Source: Bugulina stolonifera (lineage: Eukaryota > Bryozoa > Gymnolaemata > Cheilostomatida > Bugulidae). Taken from it: a stretch of 64,000 nt of DNA. Under the pieces are notes generated by a model. The model was not told the origin of the DNA, made no database searches, and saw nothing but the letters and a program-made list of their open reading frames with translations. Of the stretch, positions 55,301 through 64,000 are shown piece by piece. Location: assembly GCA_935421135.1 (NCBI GenBank), contig OW285189.1:5911072-5975071 (forward strand), read 5' to 3'. Each line of letters starts with the position of its first letter. The stretch's first letter is position 1. Position numbers and translations under genes: made by a program.

Positions 55301-56645
55301 ATCATAATCCTGTACTATTTGTACTTTTAGTTGAGTTCATGGAATCAAACATTGCTGGCACAGTGGCAGTATTCTCGTTTATATTGTGGTTGCCGTGTGT
55401 AATAGCTGTGTATTGCTATGTGAGTATTGTTTACCTTTGGAGTTGTCTGTACGTACTACATTATATATAACCCATTTGCTATGTAGCTATAAGCAATGTG
55501 ACATTTTATATTGTTCTGTAACATATACTAGAATTTACACTGAGAGACTGTGATATGCTACATATACATGTACATTCTCAGTATATACTAGATATACATG
55601 TATCTACTACATATGCATATGTTAGTTGACTGCAAGTTAGTACATTATGTTATGGATCTGCTATGTATTTAGGATAAGAAACAAGCAAAGAGAGCAAAAC
55701 TCCAAGATCAAACCTTTAGATCATTGGTGAGTCAGTCAGTTATACCCAAATATGATATTACTATAATTATTATAGCGACTACTGGTGGTGTACTCTACTG
55801 TGATGTACTCTACTATAGCATATTCTTGTGTTCCCATACTCTAAGTTGTACTCCCAGACTATACAGTGTATTTAAAACACTAGACCAGCTTCCGATTGAG
55901 TATCATACCAGGAGAAATTTCTAGAACTCGTATGAGTCATGATATTCTATAAATATGCAGGATATGCATTAGATACAAATGTAGTACTTTGGTCATTACA
56001 GTCTGTTAGAGATAAAAAGCCCAAGTTAGACAGAAATGTTGGTAAGCTGCGTTTGCTGCCCGTCCCTACCTTGCCTACCTTAGCCTGTTTTTTATCATTC
56101 AGCACTATGAAAGTATGCACCATCCTCTCAAATGCATAGCATGTGTTGTCAAAACTCTGTTGATGTCTAGTTTAATGACCCTATTAATTCATTAGCTTGC
56201 TGCTGGTTGCTAAAATTTTTGACTTATAGCTGAGGCAAGTTATGATATTTGTACTAGTAAAGTTCACAAAGTAATTAAGATGATGGATTCTGAATAACCT
56301 CTTTGTATCCTATTAGTACAATATACAGCATGATAAATCCCCTTCCCACCGGATCTAACTATCAATAGTTCTATTGCTTGAGCACAGGCTAGGAGTAGTC
56401 CAACACTCCTAGCTAGTACATGTTATACTTCCCCTGGTTGGCCATACTTTCATCTACATGTATATGCTGAATGGAAAATAACTACTAATTCTAGTTCTAA
56501 AACAAATTTTTATAATTACCTTAAAAATCAACTGTTTTCAATCATATTATGAAGGTGTCAAGTTTTATTATTTATTATTTTATTCTTTCAGAGACGATAC
56601 CAGGTCGAAGATAGAAGGATGATATCTCGTCCACAGTTACATTAA
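46362..56645 (+). CDS. ADAM17: ADAM17-like membrane metalloprotease, complete, 809 aa
   Basis: Twenty-one exons in phase: 46362-46464, 46901-47045, 47156-47289, 47490-47581, 47920-48017, 48417-48535, 48981-49046, 49081-49202, 49509-49592, 50125-50235, 52088-52241, 52556-52678, 52900-53088, 53286-53406, 53732-53899, 54181-54266, 54683-54921, 55041-55119, 55331-55419, 55673-55726, 56592-56645. Order: signal peptide, prodomain with a candidate Cys-switch (LLCYDD), furin site RRKR (254-257), reprolysin domain with zinc site [11 protein letters not shown] (448-458) and Met-turn, Cys-rich disintegrin and membrane-proximal domains, a CANDIS-like stalk (RFWDFLNDL), TM (about 751-774), and a short 35-aa basic tail. 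ADAM17 sheds TNF-, EGF- and Notch-type ectodomains. All catalytic residues are present. The exon 7-8 junction and the C-terminal exon choice are uncertain. ADAM10 is less likely given the stalk and domain layout. Confidence 0.95.
46640..46800. repeat. Tandem repeat in ADAM17-like intron 1
   Basis: About three irregular 50-65-bp units containing ATACCATATATGGCAAG and CACTGGTGATA. Confidence 0.8.
50376..50495. repeat. 19-bp minisatellite in ADAM17-like intron 10
   Basis: About six units of CTGTAATAGAACAGTTTG plus T/G. Confidence 0.95.
51618..51705. repeat. About 20-bp minisatellite in ADAM17-like intron 10
   Basis: Units of TAGTTTCTCTTTGCTCTG with variants. Confidence 0.9.
53195..53262. repeat. 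Two-copy 34-bp repeat in ADAM17-like intron 13
   Basis: CCTGGTGGCAGGTAGTAGCA followed by GGTGGT, twice. Confidence 0.9.
54272..54605. repeat. 24-bp minisatellite starting about 6 nt after the ADAM17-like exon 16 donor
   Basis: About 14 units of GTAGACATCATACTAGTC plus TATACT, with 21-24-bp variants. It explains the 122-codon plus-strand ORF, which is not a gene. Confidence 0.95.
55131..55222. repeat. 24-bp G-rich minisatellite just after the ADAM17-like exon 18 donor
   Basis: About four units of GGGTGAGTGGGGGTGG plus (G/A)GTATGTC, starting about 12 nt into intron 18. Each unit contains GGTGAGT, itself a strong donor consensus. Confidence 0.95.
56002..56041 (+). CDS. ADAM17: Possible cassette exon giving an alternative ADAM17-like C-terminus
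   Basis: A 40-nt open stretch between CATTACAG and GTTG|GTAAGC, encoding [13 protein letters not shown]. It enters in phase 0 after exon 20 and leaves in phase 1. Inclusion shifts the frame of the last exon so that it reads ETIPGRR and stops at TAG, instead of the 17-residue end ending RPQLH. Both readings stay open. Confidence 0.5.
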
Positions 56646-57947
56646 CTGCGATGCTACCATTAAATTTTACTGCTGTAATATAAATCTTCCTATAAATCGC
56701 TCACTGCTGTCTAGTATTGTATACTGTGATATTATTAAGTATGGCTTCCTGGGGGACAGTGCCAACAGTACGCTGCCAAATGAACTTAGTAGCTCACACT
56801 ACATTATTATCTTACTGTTAGTATAACATCACAACTTCAGAATATATTTCCCTGGAAGACTGTTTATTTAAATTGTTGTATATTCAAATTCAATGTAAAG
56901 CATCACTGAATTTTTATATTGACGTTGTTCTGCATCATATACACACAACATAATATCTATCATTACAATTTACATGTATTTCTATTTCTTTGTCTTAGTT
57001 GATCAACTTTCCGGTTTTTGATACCAATAGCACTTTTTATCATATTATATACAATGATTATGTACACCCATTTGGCTTTACTATTAGTGTTAGATTTATT
57101 ATTTAAATATAAAATGTGGTAAACAGAAAACAACCACCTAATCACCTAAAAAGTAACAGTTTGTTTGACCAGCGATTGATCCTAGAGAATGTGGCTTGAT
57201 AACCCCTATACTGGTGACATCACCAGGTACAGTGATGACATCACGAGGTACTGTGATGACATCATCAGGTACTGTGATGACATCACCAGGTACAGTGATG
57301 ACATCACAAGGTACTGTGATGACATCATCAGGTACTGTGATGACATCACCAGGTACAGTGATGACATCACGAGGTACTGTGATGACATCATCAGGTACTG
57401 TGATGACATCATCAGGTACTGTGATGACATCACCAGGTACAGTGATGACATCAACATTGTATTGGTCACACAGCTGACACATAATAATCAATTTCCTACA
57501 TGTACTAGTGATATGTCACACATGGTAGATTGCCACAACGTAACAATACTGATTACAAAAACTTACATTGTACAAAAAATCAAAGATTAGGGAACATAAA
57601 ACTAATATGATTCTCCTGGTGGCTGACTATAGCATCAGATCTAAATTTTTGAAATAATATCACTAAAAATACTGTGAATTGTTGACACAAAGATTATAAA
57701 ATGATACAAAGGTGTTTAGTGCCTAACTCAGTTCTCCACTCACATGTAAGTCTGCACGACTTGGCACATGTAACAAAATCTCAATACTTGTTAGAATGCA
57801 CAAAATTTCAAAATGTTTTTCTAAAATTGATTCATTAAATTTCAGCAAAGACACCATAATGGATGGAGCTTTCCCTTGCATAATTAGTTTTGGTATTTTG
57901 CTAGAACCTTTGGTTTATTAATAGATTTAAGGGGATGATGTAGACTA
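56646..57947. other. Convergent intergenic region between ADAM17-like and PTDSS1-like
   Basis: Both 3' UTRs should lie here. Apart from the minisatellite at 57214-57460 I see no gene. Confidence 0.5.
57214..57460. repeat. 21-bp minisatellite
   Basis: About 12 units of GGTACTGTGATGACATCA plus (T/C)CA. A multiple of three without stops, so it is open in several frames on both strands (e.g. DVITVPD repeats). Not coding. Confidence 0.97.
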
Positions 57948-60900
57948 TCAAGACTGTCCAGTGTGACCATTGGCATGTCTACGTGGCCGGAGGTTATGAT
58001 GGTCACGTAAGTCTGATGAACTCACTACATTGGAGTTGGTATATGCAGCATCATCACCTTCAGCATGATTACCATTGTGTAGAGCTAGGTTTTTGGCACT
58101 AAGAGCAGGTTTATCATCTGTGGAAGTAAGTTTAGAGGTAGCTTTGGCACCCAGCTGGTACTTCAGAATTTTGGCAAATAACCAGACGGCAGCAAGAGAG
58201 AACAGAACCTAGAAGATAGAAATCAACACATGCACACCAGAACATACCTACACACAATACTAGACATACAAGTAAATAATACAAGTATATGCTTAGACAT
58301 CATGTGCTATGACATACATATTGTGGAATACCACACATACATGTAGGTAAAATCACTGTCAATATTAACACTATGCTGGAAGGAGATAATCTACAGACAT
58401 AAACATGCAAACACACTCACCAATGATATGACCCAGTATACCAGTAAAGATGTCTGTGTCTGTACTATAAGTGTGAATCCAAACTTGATACAAACAATCA
58501 GTTCTAACATCATGATTGCTCTGTAACAAGAGAAGATGACTCCATATTAAATTGCGCAGTAAATGTAAACTGCATGTATAATGTATATTATAGTAAGAGA
58601 GGATGACTCTATATAATAAATGAATCAGTACGCCACATAACATAGCAATATATCATAATACAGGGTGAATATAGCCACAATAATAGTAATAAACACTTTA
58701 TATTATTCCTTGCAGAAAAACACCATATTATTAGAAAGGCACGTGTGAGAGGAAATATTCAACAACCACTTACACATAAACCCAAGCCTGTGTTCCTAGC
58801 CTGGTACAGCGGGTGTCTGTAACATATGAATAGTATTGTCTAATAGCAGGTGCAGAGATCATTCCAATGAACACAATACGCCCAATTGTCAGCCTGTGAT
58901 TGGTTGGAACCTCGAATATGTGCTTGAGGAAGAAGGAGTTCAGCTCTGTTATCTAGAATAGAGGAATAAAACACTGTGATACTACTCAGGATGTTATGTT
59001 GTTACCCCTCTACACCATTTACATGTTTAGGGCAGATGGATAGAAATAGTAGACAAACAGGTGGACAGACGACAGATTAGATTGTTACAACCAAGTACCA
59101 AGTGACGGATGACAGAATATTGACCTACTTGACCTACTATAGACTCCACAGTCAACACACCAGAACCAAAGAACATGAATGGTAAGACACCACCATCCAG
59201 CTGATACACCGGGTAAATGGTGGTCTGTAATGTTTCCCACTAGTTGGAGTTGCGCACCCTTGCCTTATAGTCCAATATAATTAACTAACCCTGGGATGAT
59301 ATAATGGAGAACTGAATAGTATCTACTTGGCTACAGCTGTGAACCAATGATACCTTATAATTGGATGTCTTTAGTTTGAAGGACTTACATGTAGTTACTA
59401 TTGAGTTACGCATTTTCCATAACTACTGAGTAACACCCTCAGAGTCGACCAATAATTGGAGTATATGCTTGTGTAACTTATAATATACATCTGTTGTGTT
59501 GGAGACAAATGTCTTAGATGAATGTGAATAGCAGCAGGGACTCAAGGTTGTACACTCTATTACTGGTAGTAATATCACACGTCTAGACTATTACGTCTAT
59601 TTATAGACTCACCTGGAAGAATATGACTAGCATGGCCACGCCCACAACCCTCATGAAACTAGAGTTAGGATCCAACCACTTATTGGCTGTCCATGTCTCA
59701 GGGGTCAGCTGGAGCACAGCACGGCGAATCTTTCCAGTAGTAGACTGGATATCTCTACAGAACACATAATACTATATTGTACTACATACTAACATAATAA
59801 TATATACTAATGTATACTACCATGATAGACGACATACACGTATATATTATATATTATAGATTACTATATTATATCACAAGTAAATCCTACTCACATGGAT
59901 GTATGAAACATACAATGTGGTGGGAAGGTGACTAGATATACAGTGCAAGTCACAATGAGTTGTCAGATAAAAACTAGCTCATGACCAATTCCACTTCAGA
60001 GATCAAAGGTACCACAACTCCTACTAACTCCACATTGCCAAAGTTGACAGACTAACAAATACCATTAACAGTGTTTTAGGGCGTATGGGAACCATTCTGG
60101 TTGACCTCGTCTAGACATCAATATACATGTATAACCTTGACCTACTTGACACTCTCCCAGTGATAGGTACGCAGCTCCATCTTCCTGCATATCCACATGC
60201 CGATATGAATGCCCAGCCCATTACACAGGATTACATCAAATAGAATGCTGTCCCACCAGCACTCACCAAAGTTGGGCAGCAGATGTAGGAAAGCAAGCTA
60301 TGGGAGCAGAACATACACTTACATAATTATACTTACATTGACACACATACTTGTATATACTAGAGGACCAGCACATGGTTACAGTACAGAAGTACATGGA
60401 GACACAGTAACACAGTGGTCTATTCAATGGGTTAGTAAACTATTATTATATAACTGACATACAATGTACATGTAGTGATTACATTATATAAATTTCAGGT
60501 TACATGTTGATGGAGTGCTAACTTCAACAATGTGTTATATGTCATGTTAACACGCTCTGCAGTATCTTAGGTAGCACAACTGTATGTATAAAAACCATAG
60601 AAGATACAGTAGACGGGATACAAGTCAGAGGAAGGAATGCTAGCAAGGTATAGATAGGTGTAGATAGAGAGTTAGTTTCATTAGTTACCATGTCTCAGTG
60701 TGGATAGTTCTACCTACATGTACATGTAATAGTTAATACTGTGGACACACTCTGTAGAAACAACGGTACATAGCAGTGGTACATATACAGAGCATATTAC
60801 ACTGTTTACACTGTTTAGCATATTATAAATCATGTTTAGCTATCACCATCACCGCTAACCCTAGACATAAATACATATATTATGCTTGGTATGTAGACTA

Positions 60901-62722
60901 GTATATACTGAGTGATATGTGATGACCCACCTCAGTAAGCTCCCAGCCCACACTGATGACCCAGCAGAGTCCGTAGTGACGGATAAGCAGTGCCTTCATT
61001 ATCCAGCCGACTGTATGACCAAATACATAGACATCTACATGACCCCACAACCTCTCCACTGTCACTGCACTACAGTTCTGTGCGTACAGCTGTAACATAC
61101 ATCAGACTACTGTTGGTATGTGTTGCCAACTATTGCATGGTGAAATGTAATAGAGGAACATGTGATAGGTTCAGCTCTACCAAATACATAGCCGTGCTGT
61201 GGTTAGATCGGCTGGCAAACTGATGGAGACTACGCCACAGACAGTGGAAGGAATCCATGGTGCCTACATCAGATGTAGGTCATATCATATCTGGGCGACA
61301 TACGGCTGTATAGGGCCTATTGGCTCAGAGCATAACATTGAGACTCTGTTTGTGGATGGAGTCAAAGGGGTAGATTATATCTTCCCTACACTATCTTTAC
61401 CTAAAGTGTGGAGTAGTTTGTACCAATCTGGGCAAATATAGAACTTACTAACAATCTGTAGGCGAGAACAAAGTTTGATAACAGAACAAATAGTTTGCTG
61501 AAACAAAACCTAATGGAGAATTTTTACCCAGCTGTCAACTGTGAACTATGGCCTTACCGGTAGAATAAGTTTGAAGTCTTTCAGCTCTGGACACACCCAG
61601 CTGATTATATACCTCACTGTGCTATAATTCTGGAAGATGGCAAACACCAAACTGAGAAAGTACAGTACACTTAGACCTGAAACAAACAGCACATGTTTGA
61701 AGGTAGGATATCAGTAGGTAGTGTAATACTAAACAAACCATTTTTGAAAAAAATAATAATAACATGCTGTTGGCTAGAATAAAACTCAGCCATGAAAGCA
61801 CTCCCCACTAATATGTAAGGCCACATTTATAGTGTGTTGCTAATAGTACAATAGTAAAATACTGTCATTTAGCCTGTGGATACTAACTACTATACAACCT
61901 ACATGTCTGTGTGGTGTAGCTTACCAAATATACTTCTCCATATTAATGGATGGGGTCTTGTGAATGGTCCTAAAACACAATAATATTATATTATATCATG
62001 CAGCACTGAACTGCAAGTCCTACTATTTCAGTACAATCTACATGTAGATACACGTAGTCTACATGTAGATACACATAGTCTACATGTAGATACATGTAGT
62101 CTACATGTAGATACACGTAGACTACATGTAGTCTACATGTAGATACATGTAGTCTACATGTAGATACACGTAGTCTATATTTAAGCAAGTCCGTTACTAC
62201 ATCGATATGCACAGCATAAAAAGCACAGAATACAAACCTATCTATTGTTAGCAATCTTGTCTAATAATAATATACTAGTGATATACATGTGTCAGCAGTA
62301 ACAACATAACATACATGTACATACTATGATACACCTTGACACCATATCAAAATAGTTACACTGTAGTAGTCTTACAGTTAAGGAGTTACGTTCCCTTGCA
62401 AGAGTATGCATGTATTTATGCACGAGAGGATAACTACCGATGGAAATAAAGAGTTCAGTGTAATTACTGCACAGTCCAGATAGGAATATACAGATTTTGT
62501 TCTTGAGACGTAATGGTATATACATGTAGGCCTACATGTATTACATGTATTATATTGTACTGTTGAGTAGTAAAATGCAGGTACATGTGTATAATACAAT
62601 ACATGCATTATAAGTGTTATAACAACTCACCATTAGGGAAAGCTAGACCACTAATAATGATAAAGAATAGGATGATACATAAACTTCCCTTCCATAAGTT
62701 GCTTTCAATACTCGAGTCATCT
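57948..62722 (-). CDS. PTDSS1: Phosphatidylserine synthase, PTDSS1-like (5' end outside window)
   Basis: Nine exons in phase: 62722-62631, 61969-61925, 61676-61558, 61089-60931, 60297-60146, 59754-59613, 58952-58774, 58520-58421, 58208-57948 (416 codons plus stop). Family blocks in order: [92 protein letters not shown], then a charged tail ending [13 protein letters not shown]. About 8-9 hydrophobic segments fit the polytopic ER/MAM enzyme, which exchanges the head group of phosphatidylcholine (PTDSS1) or ethanolamine (PTDSS2) for serine. The TTGKI/RAVLQ and MKALLIR blocks favour the PTDSS1 type. The first exon enters in phase 2; about 60-70 N-terminal residues are missing and should lie beyond 64000. 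The tail is shorter than in vertebrates. Confidence 0.95.
62036..62178. repeat. 21-bp minisatellite in a PTDSS1-like intron
   Basis: About six units of TCTACATGTAGATACACGTAG; each unit is itself a partial palindrome (CTACATGTAG). Confidence 0.95.
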
Positions 62723-64000
62723 CTACAATATTAATTGTATTACATGACTGCAGGCTATTATTAGGCCTATGCAATGCTGTAATATGACAGATCCACATGT
62801 ATGTGATGAAGAACGATATTTATACATGTACATGCAGGGGAGGATAAAACAACATCAATTATAGTTTATAGACATAAACACAGTGAGGAACAACCATCCT
62901 TAGTATCAATCATATACTGTTAATAAGTAAAAACTGCATTTAAAAGAAAATGAAAACTAAAGAGCTGTAAGAAAATGTTAGTAAGAACTGAGGCTATTTG
63001 GTATCAGAGACTATCATTCAAGATTGTCTCCCAGTCACAACCATCACCATGGCGACAAGTCAACAAATTGCTTAATCAGACAATATATGAATGTTAAAGT
63101 AAACCGACACTCTACAATCACTAAAAGACTCACCCAAACCCAGACCAACTATGATACGAGAGACACATATGCCAACCACAGCAGCTGACCTTAGCAGCAA
63201 ATCGGCAAGTATTATACAGGTGTGAATGTCACGACTCGCTACAGCTAACTACAGTCACTACCTCCACAATGACATAACAACACAAAGAATCAATGGCATA
63301 CACCGGCACTAAGGGAGTCTGATAGCTAATACCAACTGTCTTATAGTATGAGGGACAAAAGTAAGGAGTAAAAGTTATATGTATATAAATATGCAGTGAA
63401 TCAGATGTTCAGAGTCCCAGGAGACTGCCTAGCTGGAATATCTGCCAGTCATGTTACATATGAGTATAATAGATGTAGGCCTAGAGGATTATTCAACACA
63501 CGCTGATATCATAACGATTAATATTCCATTCCCAGTGGAACATATTCAAACGGCTGTTTTCTACGACCAGATAATTTGAGAACCATTGGCACAATTTAGG
63601 AGCAAGTCACAGGAGAGCAATCTTTGTGGACTCGCAGAAAGTACAATTCTACAAGCATGTGCCCTAACGAGAATGCCTATGGTTAGATGTTACGAAGCAT
63701 CTTCATACAAATTTTTATTCTGTAGCTACTTTTCATATCTCTCTTAAATGATACATTCTTAACTAAAGAAAACAAAAGTACTGAAACTGCAACACCACAA
63801 AATATGAATATGCAAACACCGAATTATATAAACGATACACACTTGCTCATCCTCTTTCTATAACCACGCCCACTTTGACGAAATGTTCCGACACATCTAC
63901 GTGCTCTTCCAACCAAGCAGACTCCAGTCCAGAATGAATAAAAGTGAACTAGCACCTAACTGCGCCCAGCTAGACTGCAGCAAATAGTAATTCTCTTACA
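62723..64000. other. Probable 5' intron of the PTDSS1-like gene
   Basis: No upstream PTDSS1 exon is recognisable. One open stretch at about 63140-63230 ends at a phase-2 donor but its residues do not resemble the family, so the first exon is probably beyond the window. Confidence 0.4.

Noticed and set aside
57189..57590. Long ORFs on both strands (up to 133 codons) with 7-residue repeats
   Set aside because: They are translations of a 21-bp minisatellite, whose unit is a multiple of three without stops.
63140..63235. Candidate upstream PTDSS1 exon ending at a phase-2 donor
   Set aside because: The encoded residues do not resemble the conserved N-terminal region, and the split codon would give Gly where the family has Arg.

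Overview
This window is AT-rich nuclear DNA from an animal with intron-rich, fairly compact genes. The gene content (complete meckelin/TMEM67, ADAM17-type sheddase, cGMP-dependent-kinase-like gene, phosphatidylserine synthase) is metazoan. The compact genes, the ACATGTA/AGGCCTAT-rich intergenic DNA and the load of minisatellites and small DNA transposons suggest an early-branching marine invertebrate such as a sponge; that placement is an inference. I rebuilt exons by hand from splice signals, reading phase and family similarity. All joined exons keep a consistent phase.

Layout. 19-111 (-): one exon of a ubiquitin-specific protease carrying its catalytic Cys box. 0.2-7 kb: a repeat zone with a solo-LTR-like segment, a decayed Ty3/gypsy gag-protease remnant (-), and two non-autonomous DNA transposons. 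7021-7158 (+): an orphan terminal exon. 8.1-11.9 kb (-): a 5-exon gene of unknown function (181 aa). 12.9-14.3 kb (+): a 3-exon Dpy-30-motif (DYDC-like) gene, divergent from the unknown gene. 16.2-23.7 kb (-): a cGMP-dependent-protein-kinase-like gene with only one recognisable, degenerate cyclic-nucleotide domain. 27.2-45.6 kb (-): complete TMEM67, 23 exons, 984 aa, with introns full of mobile elements including a LINE with a 798-codon open frame. 46.4-56.6 kb (+): complete ADAM17-like protease, 21 exons, 809 aa, divergent from TMEM67 with 732 bp between the start codons. 57.9-62.7 kb (-): PTDSS1-like gene, convergent with ADAM17, its first exon(s) outside the window.

The genes do not form one pathway. 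Head-to-head pairs (unknown gene/DYDC-like; TMEM67/ADAM17) may share promoters. Dpy-30/DYDC proteins and TMEM67 are both linked to cilia, which is suggestive only.

Most unusual: (i) several minisatellites sit on or directly after 5' splice sites, and two of them have amplified the exon-intron junction itself; (ii) the kinase gene has a single cyclic-nucleotide pocket lacking its usual phosphate-binding residues; (iii) transposons lie within about 10-20 nt of two kinase splice acceptors; (iv) TMEM67 contains two alternative versions of one exon with identical phases; (v) intron 1 of the DYDC-like gene carries a near-perfect inverted copy of that gene's own last exon.
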